From the NCBI RefSeq assembly GCF_026151205.1, contig NC_087084.1:12491453-12551452 (forward strand): DNA of 60,000 nt, written 5' to 3'. Of this stretch, positions 13,801-23,710 are shown in pieces. This stretch comes from Bolinopsis microptera (taxonomy: Eukaryota > Ctenophora > Tentaculata > Lobata > Bolinopsidae). Every line of letters begins with the position of its first letter. The first letter of the stretch is position 1. The notes beneath the pieces are model-generated. The model was not told the origin of the DNA, did no database searches, and was given only the letters and a program-made list of their open reading frames with translations. Made by a program: the position numbers and the translations under genes.

Positions 13801-14891
13801 GTATCAACCGCTATCCTATCCACCACTGCCAAGAAAGCAGCTAAGAGTAAGACCGCTGCTGCCACTCCAATGGAAGTAGACCCTCCAGCTACCGCTGCTG
13901 CTGAGAAGAAGGGTTAGTTACATTGTTATCAGACTTTATTTCTGGGACGTATATGTGTGTCGACTGTGTTCGGTTTTTTAATACTGGATAATTAGTTTTA
14001 AATTCATCCAATGATACAAATATATTACATTGTTGAATACACATATAGCTTCATTTTGAGTACAATGTAAGAGGGACGTTTTGATTTAATCTTGATGCAT
14101 GGTATCAATCCCCAGTTATTATAGTGACAACGATCTGTTTCATTTGCAGAATGTGACTTTTTAATACTGCATTTCTTTTGAAATTCTAACTTTTATCTAA
14201 CCTTTAGAAGAGAAAAAGGTCGAAGAGAAAAAGGACGAGAAGAAAGAAGAAAAGAAAGAGAAAGGTGATGATGAGAAGAAGGAAAAGAAGGAGGAAGCAA
14301 AGTGTGAACTGATTGCTAATCCTGCCAGAGTACTTGTTGGTAAGAAACCTTGTAATTTAACCGCGTGATATTAAACTTTTAAATCTTTATCGATACTATT
14401 CAAGTAGCAACAAATAATTTCACCCTGTATTTTACGTCATAAATCTGCGTTTTTAAGAACTCCTGTATTTGTACCTGAATAAGCTTCTTTCATGAAATGT
14501 CCTTGTGTTTCAGAACAACGTAACGTGATGGATATAGAAAGCAGTAGTCGGTACAGCAGTGTTTGGAATAGGAACGGTCTGGGCGGGTTTATAGTGTTGA
14601 GAGACACTAAAGGTGGGGTCGAGGAGGACATCATTGAAACTCTTCAACCTACCGGTTAGTTCTTAATTTAACCTACCGGTTAGTTCTTAGTTTAACCTAC
14701 TGGTTAGTTCTAAAAATCTCTCCTGTGTTACCAAATAACACCAGCGGTGGATATTTAATGTCGGATTCGTGAATTACATATTAGAATACCAACATAAACA
14801 TTAAAGAGTGTTAATTTCAGCAGCTGCAGAGGAAACTACAACGGAGGAGAAGGAGCCCAGCCCTCCAGAACCTTTTGAGTACACCGAGTAA
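1883..14891 (+). CDS. PSMD1: 26S proteasome non-ATPase regulatory subunit 1 (RPN2)
   Basis: RPN2 is the large base subunit of the 19S regulatory particle and scaffolds RPN13 and the ATPase ring. Coding exons: 1883-2046, 2273-2442, 7071-7207, 7490-7630, 7973-8107, 8263-8401, 9418-9590, 10186-10274, 10381-10507, 10759-10884, 11174-11324, 11550-11636, 11761-11927, 12149-12314, 12534-12751, 12914-13004, 13214-13308, 13435-13527, 13801-13912, 14208-14339, 14514-14654, 14821-14891. All phases agree and give 974 residues, close to the human 953. Visible parts are the conserved N-terminal helical region ([14 protein letters not shown]), proteasome/cyclosome repeats at about 390-760 ([32 protein letters not shown]), a Lys/Glu-rich stretch at about 820-900 and the C-terminal PPEPFEYTE, the RPN13-binding tail. 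The ATG at 1883 adds about nine residues before the conserved [11 protein letters not shown]. No frame is broken, so the gene looks functional. Confidence 0.97.
3097..5242 (-). pseudogene. Broken gene of an uncharacterised TE-associated family (RNase H-like start, FEN/XPG-like nuclease, CXC tail)
   Basis: Read on the minus strand, successive pieces follow one protein family that I know only as uncharacterised, often multicopy, animal proteins. 5242-5009: [10 protein letters not shown]..., a possible RNase H-like strand with an acidic residue. 5012-4512: [10 protein letters not shown] to [12 protein letters not shown]. 4500-4183: [15 protein letters not shown]. 4181-3603: [11 protein letters not shown], then [12 protein letters not shown] and [12 protein letters not shown], which resemble the N-terminal acidic motifs of FEN1/XPG nucleases. 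3595-3353: [13 protein letters not shown], like the FEN helix-hairpin start. 3396-3097: a cysteine cluster (CNCS...CRCSCRK...C) like a CXC domain. Breaks: a frame shift near 5012, one near 4505, an in-frame TAG near 3912, a deletion near 3600 removing the middle of the nuclease, and a palindrome near 3380. This copy cannot encode a working protein. Confidence 0.7.
3353..3412. repeat. Perfect 26-bp inverted repeat with 8-base loop
   Basis: Arms 3353-3378 and 3387-3412 are exact reverse complements around the loop TATTGTTG. The palindrome lies inside the broken transposon gene exactly where coding sequence is missing, so it is probably a templated inversion at a deletion junction. Confidence 0.9.
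9250..9297. repeat. GC-rich perfect 18-bp inverted repeat in PSMD1 intron 6
   Basis: Arms 9250-9267 (CGCCCTCCTGTTGGCGCC) and 9280-9297 are exact reverse complements around a 12-base pyrimidine-rich loop. Neighbouring sequence (about 8790-9330) is more GC-rich than the rest of the intron and looks like an old inserted element, including AGTGGCGTAACG at 9211. No coding frame is convincing. Confidence 0.85.
9586..9648 (+). repeat. 21-bp tandem repeat covering the PSMD1 exon 7 splice donor
   Basis: The first bases of intron 7, GTATGTTGTACTG..., are repeated three times with a 21-base period starting exactly at the exon border (exon ends 9590). Each copy carries a GTATGT donor-like sequence. Confidence 0.85.
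11335..11540. repeat. Degenerate minisatellite in PSMD1 intron 11
   Basis: Repeated variants of AAAGTTCCTGA and TTCCCAAA fill most of the intron with irregular spacing. No other function is seen. Confidence 0.5.
13052..13155. repeat. 14-bp tandem repeat in PSMD1 intron 16
   Basis: ACATGCTAGTTTGA and close variants repeat about seven times. The array ends about 60 bases before the next exon's acceptor. Confidence 0.75.
14647..14711 (+). repeat. 24-bp tandem repeat covering the PSMD1 exon 21 splice donor
   Basis: The exon/intron border CCTACCG|GTTAGT and the following bases occur three times (last copy CCTACTGGTTAGT) with a 24-base period. Exon 21 ends at 14654 in the first copy. The next copy would add 24 bases, a whole number of codons (frame CGG TTA GTT ...). 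Confidence 0.85.
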
Positions 14892-15000
14892 AGGAGAGGG
14901 TTTTTGAGGGTGGACTATTATAGACTATAATATATAGACTATATTATAGACTCTATAGACTATATGCACATTTATAGATTTGAGAACTATAATATATTTG

Positions 15001-15196
15001 TAAATGTATTGGACACTATAAATTTTTACTTTATAGTTCGTCCAAGTGTTTGATATTTCCACGATGATGAAGTATATATATATTTCCTCTTGCAGAAGTA
15101 AATGTATTGGACACTATAAATTTTTACTTTATAGTTCGTCCAAGTGTTTGATATTTCCACGATGATGAAGTATATATATATTTCCTCTTGCAGAAG
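15001..15196. repeat. 98-bp perfect tandem duplication in the PSMD1 3' flank
   Basis: 15001-15098 and 15099-15196 appear identical, running from TAAATGTATTGGACAC to CCTCTTGCAGAAG. The unit includes a (TA)n tract. It lies about 110 bases after the PSMD1 stop codon, probably in the 3' untranslated region. No clear AATAAA is seen before about 15955. Confidence 0.9.
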
Positions 15197-15639
15197 AATG
15201 AGGTTTTTGTTAACTCGTATGACATTTCGGGAATACCCCCCAGAGAACTGAGCACAGTTTCCAAAAAGTGGAGTTATAAAGTTTAGCGTTAAATTAAACG
15301 CTCGAATGCTGTCACGTGGTGCAGAATTGAGCTCGTCTGATTCGGGACCCTGTCATAACCATATGTTCCTTTGGTACCTCAATTGATATTCAATTAGAAG
15401 CAGCTTTTAAATAAGAAACGGTTGTTATTAACAACACGGCATGTCATACCAGGCGGCAGTTTCTATGACAAACGGGAGTAACAATTATTGTAGTGGTTTG
15501 AGAGAATACTTGTGATGCGGTTGTGCTGGCACGATGTCTAGAAAGTTAATTGTAATTTGTCATCAATTGAAAATTCTCGAAATTCTTTTCCCTCCCAAAC
15601 ATGCTGTGTTTCTCTTTTTCAAGAACAACTTATTTTTTC

Positions 15640-15725
15640 TCTCAAGAATGTTCCAGATTAAAGCAGTTACGCACTACTGCTACTGCTACCCGTACTGGTA
15701 GTGTACCACATTTCAGCTCGATATT
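15640..15725 (-). pseudogene. Fragment of a paralogue of the adjacent receptor
   Basis: AATGTTCCAGATTAAAGCAG and the following bases through CTACTGCTACCCG match the receptor exon at about 17200-17260 (ATGTTCCAGCTAAGCAG ... CTACTGCTACCCG). Only about 85 bases remain, so it is a remnant of a duplicated gene or exon, in the same orientation as the intact gene. Confidence 0.6.
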
Positions 15726-15829
15726 ATTTGGTATGCGTTAAGTGCTAGTAACAATTTAGATTAAAATAATGCTTTCTGATTAATTTTTGTTGTGATTTAT
15801 ATCAATTATTGTGATTGTATACAGGTGCA

Positions 15830-16660
15830 GACTGCAGACAGGGAAAATTAAAACTCACATTGAAAAAAAAGAAATTAAAATATAAATTGAACAATATTCA
15901 AACTTTTAAAAAGTAATCAACTAGATAAACGTTCATTAAATATCGAATGAACTCCGTAATAAAAAATCAATATCAAAGTTTGAGTAAAGAACACTATCAA
16001 CAAACTCACTGTAACACAGATTTAAAATTAATAATACTCGACTACTCTTTTTTTTTTCGATTTTACAAATTATGCTGTTAAAATAATTGAAAATAAAGAA
16101 TTGTTATGAATATGAAAGTATCGTAATTCTTATTATCGACAATAAAACATTCAAGCAGGTAATCATCATGATCAGAGTCAACGCTTCACTTTGCCATTGA
16201 ATTCCAACTTATGAATAATGATCGAATAAAGTCCATTATACAAAATCACTATCAAAGTTTGCGTATCAAGAACACTTAACACTATCGATAAATTCGTTGT
16301 AACAAATAATTAAACTCAATATTACCAAACAACTCTTTTTTTTCCCGATTTTACAAATTATACTGTTAAAATAATATTGATCCATTAGAAATAATCAGTA
16401 TAACACAAAATCAAACTTAAATCCTGGAATAATTATACTCGACAACTCTTTTTTTTTCGATTTTACGTATCATTTAAAAAATTTACTTATAAAAAGATAA
16501 AATGTACAAGTAGAACACAAAATAAAACTTAAATTGAACAAATACTCAACACTTTTTTTCGATATCATAAAAAATATAAAAACATTTGTGTGTTTTTCAG
16601 TAATACTAATCCTAACTGTTAATAATCAAACATTTAAGCAGGTATTAAAATAATCGTGGT
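15830..16660. repeat. Diverged tandem units, AT-rich, 3' side of the receptor gene
   Basis: A unit of roughly 200-300 bases with landmarks CTCGACTACTC, a T-run, then CGATTTTACAAATTAT and ...ATCAAAGTTTG recurs at about 15900-16080, 16220-16370 and 16430-16560 with much divergence. It is probably the 3' untranslated or flanking region of the minus-strand receptor. Confidence 0.5.
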
Positions 16661-16690
16661 TACTGATTACATTCCATCATATCTCAATAC

Positions 16691-18648
16691 CTAGCTGAAG
16701 TTGGCATACAGGTCATCCTGCTGCAAGGTTTTTCCTCTTTCTGGGAGAGTAGGTTTGGCAACTTCACTGCAACTTCCACCTTTCTTTTGACTGGTCGAGG
16801 GCTCAGCTTGGTACGCCATCTGTATATCTTCCGTCCTGATCCTTGCTCGTCTTTCCTTCCAGATGTAGAGAATGATTCCTACCACCATGGCGAGGATCAG
16901 TATGCAAAGCACTAAGCTCACCACTGACAGAGCGTCAACAGCAGACTTTTGGCAGATGGTTCTATCTTTGGACGGCGAAGTTCCTTCTGGACAGATGCTG
17001 CAAGTAGCCCCGTTTCCAACGTGACTTTCTGGACACTCAGTACAGGCATGCTTCTCCCAGAAGAATCCTTTAGGACAAGAAGAGCACTCAGAAGATTGGG
17101 ACTCAGATACTGTGAAGACAGGGCATTTTGAGCAGACGGAGAAGAAATGTCCACTGAAGTGGTTTGCAGGACAGGCTTCACACCGGCTACTGTCCTCCCT
17201 CCAGTATGTTCCAGCTAAGCAGTTACACACTCCACTACTGCTACCCGGAGTAGTGCATTTCACACAGCTTTCTCCATCCCAAGATAGTCCACTTGGACAG
17301 TTACACTCTTCAGAGAGAGGGAGGGAGGTGGCCTCGTGAGGACATCTTATGCAAGTACCTTGTTGTTTGTCTTTGAAGAAGTTTGCAGGACAGACTTTAC
17401 AGGATCCATCCCCGTTGGAGTTCCATTCCCATCCATACCCCTTCTCACAGCTGCAAACTTGTCCATTGTTGATTGGCACTGATCCAGCAAGACAACTTAC
17501 ACAGTCACTCGGGGCAGTTCCTCCTTCCTTGCTGACTGTACCACTTGAACATGGCACACAGCTGCTGAGGTCAGAGTAGAGGTATGTGCCAGCGAAACAG
17601 GCGCAGTGTGCTGATCCTTTTACAGAAGTAGAATTTCCCGGGCATTCCAGACATTCATCTCCGTCAGGACTCATGTAGGTGTCATCATTGCAGGAGCAGT
17701 AGGTGGATCCGGCGAGGGAAGTGAAGTTAGTAGGATAGGATCCTTTTACAGAAGTAGAATTCCCCGGGCATTCCAGACATTCATCTCCGTCAGGACTCAG
17801 GTAGGTGTCATCATTGCAGGAGCAGTAGGTAGATCCGGCGAGTGAAGTGGAGTTGGTAGGACATGAGAGACAGGTAGACGCTTCACTAGGTTCGTGGGAG
17901 TAGGTATTGGCTGAGCATTCATAGCACGTTCTGGAATCTGGCCGTCTTTGTCCAGGAGGGCAGACCAGTTTGTAGTTGTATTTTGGGAGAGCACACCATA
18001 GCCAGACGTCGTTGTCGTGAGTTTCTCCTGTAGTGTCTCTTCCGTAGACACACAGAGGAAACACGTCTTCACTTTCCAAACAGTTCATGTTTTTGAACTT
18101 GATTTCTAAGCTTTCTTGAAATTGGTATTTCCGACCAATGCTCCAGCTCATGACTTTGTCGTACCCCATGATACGACAAATCAACTCCGCAGTCGTTTCA
18201 TCAAACTTGTTGCCACTTACCGTCCCTCCGTTGTACATGAGAAGACCGTGTCCTTTTTGAGTGTCCTGTTTGTCTTTGTCCACGAGGTAGAATGAGGTGG
18301 AGTCTCCAAGCTGCGTCCGAGCGTTGCATTTAATCCAGAGAGAGTAGGCATAGTACATATTATTTGCTGCCTGGTAACGACACTGTGGAACTACACTACC
18401 TGTACATTCAAGTTGAGAATACCTGAGAGGGTAGTTCTGCTGCCATTCTTTAGCGGCATTAGTATTACTGTAGTAGGACTGGTAGCCTAACATCCGGCAC
18501 ATCCAGGTCAGGGTGGTAGAGCGAGATCCTATGTTCCTGTAGTCAACTGTTCCTCCGTTAAGATCAAGAAGTCCGTAGCCAACATTATTTGGTATCATGT
18601 TGTAGGAGTCGGTGTTAACGAGATGGTAGTTGTAGATTGCTGCTGCTC
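16691..18648 (-). CDS. Single-pass receptor with SRCR-like and ephrin-receptor-like cysteine-rich repeats (last exon, 5' end not seen)
   Basis: This is one long exon of about 652 codons. The minus strand reads TTATTTCAG|GAGCAGCAG at its edge, a splice acceptor, so the apparent upstream Met is intronic and the signal-peptide exon lies elsewhere. Order: two SRCR-like domains (GGTVDYR...CRMLGY; GGTVSG...CRIMGY), then about ten GCC2/GCC3 ephrin-receptor-like modules (CP..T.S..G...C.C..G.Y), a transmembrane helix (SVVSLVLCILILAMVVGIIL), a stop-transfer KERRARIR and a tail of about 60 residues. The tail ends DDLYANFS, where YANF fits the Y-x-N form bound by GRB2-type SH2 domains. There is no kinase or TIR domain. 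A cell-surface recognition or adhesion role is inferred from the domains only. The gene is convergent with PSMD1. Confidence 0.85.
17613..17864 (-). repeat. 126-bp tandem duplication inside the receptor exon
   Basis: Two nearly identical 126-base units (period measured from GATCCTTTTACAG at 17613 and 17739) encode two adjacent 42-residue modules. In one copy the module's first cysteine has become tyrosine (CPTNSTS versus YPTNFTS). The frame is kept. Confidence 0.9.
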
Positions 18649-19056
18649 CTGAAATAATCAATTGTTAAGGTACTTTTAATGATAGAATGATGCATCTAAA
18701 CTGTTTTAATTTCCTTCGTATATAAATTTACAGTAATGACTATCAACAGGTGTTTTCAGTACTAACAGGTCGTTATGCAAACAAGAAGTGTGCTTCCGGC
18801 TTCGTAAAAGAGAGGACAAACTTGGTTTCTAAATAATATAATCTCAATTCATGTCTTGCAATCTTTAGATTGTGAATTTAATGTATTTGTACTCTACAAG
18901 TACAAGTATAACTAAATATTAATAATTTATAAATGTCCCAATAAAAAAGCAACCACGTGATCAGTGTTAACGACTCAAGAAAACGTAATTTATCGTTTAC
19001 ACTTTACAGGGTATGACCTCACGAGTCCGTGAAAAATGTTTCTAGTTTATTTGAGT
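18649..19056. other. Receptor intron or flank, no feature recognised
   Basis: AT-rich sequence upstream (minus strand) of the receptor exon. I looked for a signal-peptide exon on the minus strand and found none that I can support. Confidence 0.4.
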
Positions 19057-19283
19057 ACTGTCACCAAGATGCAGTTAGGTATAACCAGTTAGACCTAACC
19101 AGTAAGGCCTAACCAGTTTGGCCTAACGCAGAGTTAGGCCTAAATTAGGCGTTAGGCCTAACTGCATCTTGGTGACAGTTACTGTTAGGCCTAACGCCTA
19201 ATTTAGGCCTAATTTAGGCCTAATTTAGGCCTAACTCTGCGTTAGGTCTAACTGGTTAGACCTAACTGCATCTTGGTGACAGT
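19057..19283. mobile_element. Foldback element built of TTAGGCCTAA palindromes
   Basis: The ends ACTGTCACCAAGATGCAG and its reverse complement lie at 19057 and 19283, and a further inverted copy lies near 19162. The interior is almost entirely TTAGGCCTAA or AACCAGTTAGACC repeats. It is about 227 bases with no coding frame, as expected for a foldback MITE. No clear target duplication is seen. Confidence 0.75.
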
Positions 19284-20881
19284 TAGGATGTGGCAGCCGC
19301 ATAAAGTTTTTTACAATCTGTCTCATATCTTTCTATTTTGTAAGCTGATGGCTTGTTATTAATAGTAATACCTAAGTGAGGATCACGTAATGCTGAGCTT
19401 TGATGTGTTTAAAATGCAGATGAGGTGGGCAATGAGCAATTTATTGCGGGTGTCATGTGATGAATGGGTACCCGACAACCCGATCGGATACTAGCTGAGC
19501 TACTGACTAGTAATACTGACTAATAATAATCATGTCCATAAATCTTTATTAACTGAGGAAGAAGTGATGGATACAGACGGCAAGGGGTAGGTTTAGTCCT
19601 CTCGAAGAAGACTATAAATTCATTGATTTCATACACTCCAATATCATAACGTATTCTTGCAGCGAGGTTGCACTGTCCACATATCAGCATTTCGATTGTG
19701 ATAGTTTATGCCCAAACAGAGGATGCAGCAGTCGGGGTAAAGTATGACTTTTATTTATCAGCAGCTATCTGGGGCATTTGATGAACTACCAGCTCATGAC
19801 GTAAAGTTTTTACTCGGAGTCCGGAGATCTAAATGCTCGCATTGGCCAAGATAACTCAGTTTGGTCCGGTGTGATTGGTAAGTATTTCCTTCAAGTTTCA
19901 TCAAATGACAACGGCATTCGACTATAATTATTTCTGTACGATACATCAGCTGACAATCGGTGGGACCCTTTTCCAGATTCGTGATATTCATGAAGGTAGT
20001 TGGAAGTCTCCAGATGGCCGCACAGTAAATCAGATTGCATGACCATGTCTGTATTTCTACCAAGTGGTGTCACTCTTTACTTGACGTAAGATCATGCAGG
20101 GGTGCAGTCGCAGACATTGGCTCCGATCATTACTTGGTCCGGGGTCAATGTAGAGTCAAACTTATGGCAGTTCAAAAAATGAACGCGTCTGGTAAAGTGG
20201 TAGGATATCTCCAGCGATTGAGAATCTTAGAGATTAGTCAAAGGTTGAAGAGTACTGCATTGCTCTTCAAAATCGTTTTAGCTGCCTACCCATGGAGGAG
20301 AATCTTGATGGAGAATGGACATTAGTTAGGGATACTATTAAAGAAGTGTCTATGGATGTAGTACTGGGTGAGCGCCTTGGCGCAGAAAGCAGCAGCATCT
20401 GACTCAGGAAACAATAAGCCTTATTGCACAACGCAGTAATATTAAACAAAAGGCTCCTAGTGACAGCAACAACAGGAGCGAATATTCTTGGGCCAACAAC
20501 AAACTTGTGCTGGGATTGACGAAATCTCCAATAGACAGTTAAAGTACGGGGCAAGTGGTCTTGTGGATAAGTTGGAGATATTGTTCTCTAAAGTTTGGAA
20601 TTCATAAACAGTGCCTGGCGACTGGTTAAAAGGCATCGTGATAATTGTCCCGAAGAAGGGTGATACCTCCCACTGCTCCAATAATAGTAGTAATAATAAT
20701 AGTATAGGGGGATCACTCTTAAATCCACAGCATCTAAACTGTATCAAATCATCATATTACAACGCATGAGTGACGGTTTAGAAGGTTTGCTACGAGGCAA
20801 TCAGTGTGGGTTCAGAAAGAACAGGTCATACATTGATCAGATTTATTCACTCCGCACCATTATACATATTACTGCCTTGAA

Positions 20882-21083
20882 TATATCTTATCGGACTTTA
20901 TTTGAACGGAAATTAATTGGACGCTGGAGGCCCTAGTGTTCATTTTAATGTCCGTTCAAATAAAGTCCGACAAGATATTTAAATAAAATATACTAAATAT
21001 ATGTCTTCGAGTGTTCATTTTAATGTCCGTTCAAAATTATGTCCGTTCACAAAATGTCCGGTCAAATAACGTCTGATAAGGTA
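20882..21083. mobile_element. ~200-bp foldback insertion in the LINE reverse transcriptase
   Basis: The left end TATCTTATCGGACTTTATTTG is mirrored at the right end (GTCTGATAAGGTA), and further inverted and direct copies of TCATTTTAATGTCCGTTCAA lie inside. The LINE coding sequence stops before it and resumes after it. Confidence 0.65.
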
Positions 21084-21169
21084 ATCTCCCCCTGTTTATA
21101 AATTTTGTAGACTTCAAGGCAGCTTAATTGATTCAATCGACAGGAATTATATTTGGAAAGTTTTCAGTC

Positions 21170-21854
21170 ATCTTACTATATATAAAGCGAGACGATATAT
21201 ATATATTTATTTATCCGCACCATTTTACTGACACCACGGCATCAACTTTAACACGGGTTTCCGCAAAAACCGTACAAGATATAAAACTGAAACTTTTTAA
21301 ACTGATTCAAATGCTATAATGGCCTTCAAATCAGCATGAAAAAATCGAAAATCGGCCAAGGAATAAGAATTTTAGTACCCAAAATTTGGACCCCCAAGTG
21401 GTGTCAAAAACGCGAATTCAATAGGTAATAATTATTTTTACTGGGAGACTTTAGGGTAGGAAACTGATCCGGCCACCAAAGAGCCTTGACACCAGTTTTA
21501 AAGGTTTGACGGGTTCCTGCTAGTTAATATAACTAGCAGGAACCCGTCTAACCCTAAAGTGGTGTCAAGACTCGAGAGACTAAAATAATTATTACCTATT
21601 TAATTCGCGTTTTTGACACCACTTGAGAGTCCAAATTTTGGGCACTAAAATTATTATTCCTTGGCCTATTTTTTATTTTTTCATGCTGATTTGAAGGCCA
21701 TTAAAGCATTTGACCCAGTCAAAAAAGTTTCAGTTGTATATGTTTTACGGTTTTTGCGGAAAGTCGCGTTAAAGTTGATGCCGTGGTGTCAGTAAAATGG
21801 CACGGATATATACACATATATATATATATCGTCTCGCTTTATATATAGTAAGAT
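21170..21854. mobile_element. ~685-bp foldback element (full-length palindrome) inserted in the LINE
   Basis: Both ends carry ATCTTACTATATATAAAGCG in inverted orientation. The two halves, about 340 bases each, stay complementary to the centre at about 21508-21546, an almost perfect hairpin (CGGGTTCCTGCTAGTTA..). There is no coding frame. LINE coding sequence lies directly on both sides. Confidence 0.85.
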
Positions 21855-22620
21855 ATGGCCTGCCATGTAAATAGATCCGAATTATACAGGCATGAGGCAT
21901 TCTTTAATGGAACTGTCAGTGCTGTCAGACACAACGGTGAATTGTCAGAATGGTTTGAAGTAAGTTCTGGCAATGGCCCCCACTTTTTAATGTCTGCCTC
22001 AATGTGGCTGCTGAGAGAACAGAAAGCAGCAAAGTGGTGTCTCACGGAGCGGTTCTTCAAAGATCTATCAGTCCGCTTGTTGATGATATCACTGTGTTAG
22101 ATACGGATTATGCAGATGACATGGCTGTACTGGATAACAGCGAGGAAGGTTTACAAGAAACAAGTAACCTTTTGTGTATGTATGATGCCCAGGGAGGTCT
22201 CAGAATCAATGGTAAAAAGACTGACGCTATGGTAATCGGTAAAGCAACCTCTCAACGGCCATATACGAAAGAAGCCACTGTGAACATTACTGTTGAAGAC
22301 ACACCAGTGCAGCAAGTTAGTGACTTTACGTACTTAGGTACAATTATTTCCAGCGACGGTATTATCGACCGTCAGCTGTCTGTTAGGATTCAGAAAGCTT
22401 CCGGAGCCTTCAACCAACTCAGTAATATATGGAAAACCGCAACATCAAGTCTTATACAAATATCATGATTTATAAGGCAGCAGTTTTGACAATATTGTTA
22501 TATGGTAATGAGGTTCAGAATCGCTTTGAGGTGTTCCATCAGCACTGGAGGGAGCTGATACGACATAAACGGGAGTTCATTGGTGTATGCCACTCGAATG
22601 GAGGAGACCTAATCAAGTAA

Positions 22621-23329
22621 GTAATCTGTGGTACAGCCCATTTATAGGTCAATTATATTTTATCCATGGATCACATCACTAATTAATCGTTATTAATTGG
22701 CAACGTGATCTGACCCCCCCCCCTCACCCGGCTTCCCAGAGGGGTCTAATCGTCAATTAGTGCTTCAACTTCAAGCTTCCATGTTAATACGTACATGGGG
22801 TAAGATCACTTGGTTCATCAAAGTTGGTAGATTAAATTTACGGCGAGTCATTAACAAAGGTCACTTGGTTGCGTTTTTTGGACACCCTGTACTACCAGTA
22901 TATATTAATATATTCCTGTACTACCAGTATACATATTCAGTCATCAATGAATCAATTGGGTCGAACAACAAGTTTATATCTATATCTGAACCCGCTTACC
23001 TTGGATGGAGCCCATGAAGCATAGAAGAAGGAACATTGTTTGACTTCATATAGTTACCTTGAAAATAAATGTTTGCGTAAATTAAAATTAGCTTAAATCG
23101 TGATAGTCGTTAGATGATGTAATGTTAATTTATGACCGTCAAATTTGTAATGCCTAATTAAAAAGATTTCGCGTTTGAAAACGAATCGCAAATCAGTTTA
23201 TCAAGTTAGTATAAATTCCTTTAAAAAATCATTTTAAAAAAATTATTTAAAAAAAAGTTAGTATAAATTCTAGCTACAAATTATTGAAAAAAAATGTTCG
23301 CTGAAGAAATGTGCAGAATTATTATTAAG
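22621..23329. other. AT-rich stretch with no recognised gene
   Basis: It contains a C-run near 22711 and short A/T-rich tracts. I see no coding, RNA or terminal-repeat signal. Confidence 0.4.
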
Positions 23330-23710
23330 ATACCAGTAACGAATAAAAGCTGTTCGTTTGTAATAATGAAATATTATCATATTAAGATATTAGTGCCGGT
23401 ATAAATCCCGTGATTGTATGCAGTATGGCTGTGATGCCATTTCTGCCGGGTTCACATCAGGTTGTTTCTACTCAATACCATGTTTTCTACAAACAGTCTA
23501 CCTGCTGACGCCTATAGAACGAGATCAGTCATTTGGCATCTGGCCAGTAGCCATAAGCCCATCCATTATACAATAAACCTGACCAACAATTAATAGGAAG
23601 ATATTATAACTGTTTATATTGCGATAGTGAGACTGAGAGCCTGGAAATCTCAAAAACTTAATCGATGCTTTAGGAGTAAGAAGTGTTTGAAGTTTGTATT
23701 GATATCCTTA

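Larger units (their letters stand above)
19640..22620 (+). mobile_element. 5'-truncated RTE-like LINE remnant, split by two foldback insertions
   Basis: Reading through frame shifts, the plus strand gives the end of an AP-type endonuclease. IVYAQTEDAA is near 19705, PAHDVKFLLG near 19790 and DNSVWSGVIG near 19855. RDIHEGSWKSPDGRTVNQI is near 19980-20040, HVCISTKW..SLLDVRS near 20040 and IGSDHYLVRG near 20120. Reverse transcriptase follows: GNQCGFRKNRS near 20800, LFINFVDFKAA near 21095, then after an insertion NGELSEWFEVSSG near 21930, YADD at about 22110 and VSDFTYLGTIISSDG near 22320. The order is typical of RTE-type non-LTR elements. Many frame shifts and stops show that it is dead. Confidence 0.75.

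Noticed and set aside
18649-18661. Upstream Met (MIISG) as the receptor start
   Set aside because: The bases form a TTATTTCAG splice acceptor and no signal peptide follows.
19057-19283. TTAGGC units as interstitial telomere repeats
   Set aside because: They are inverted and palindromic (TTAGGCCTAA), not head-to-tail, and are bounded by terminal inverted repeats.
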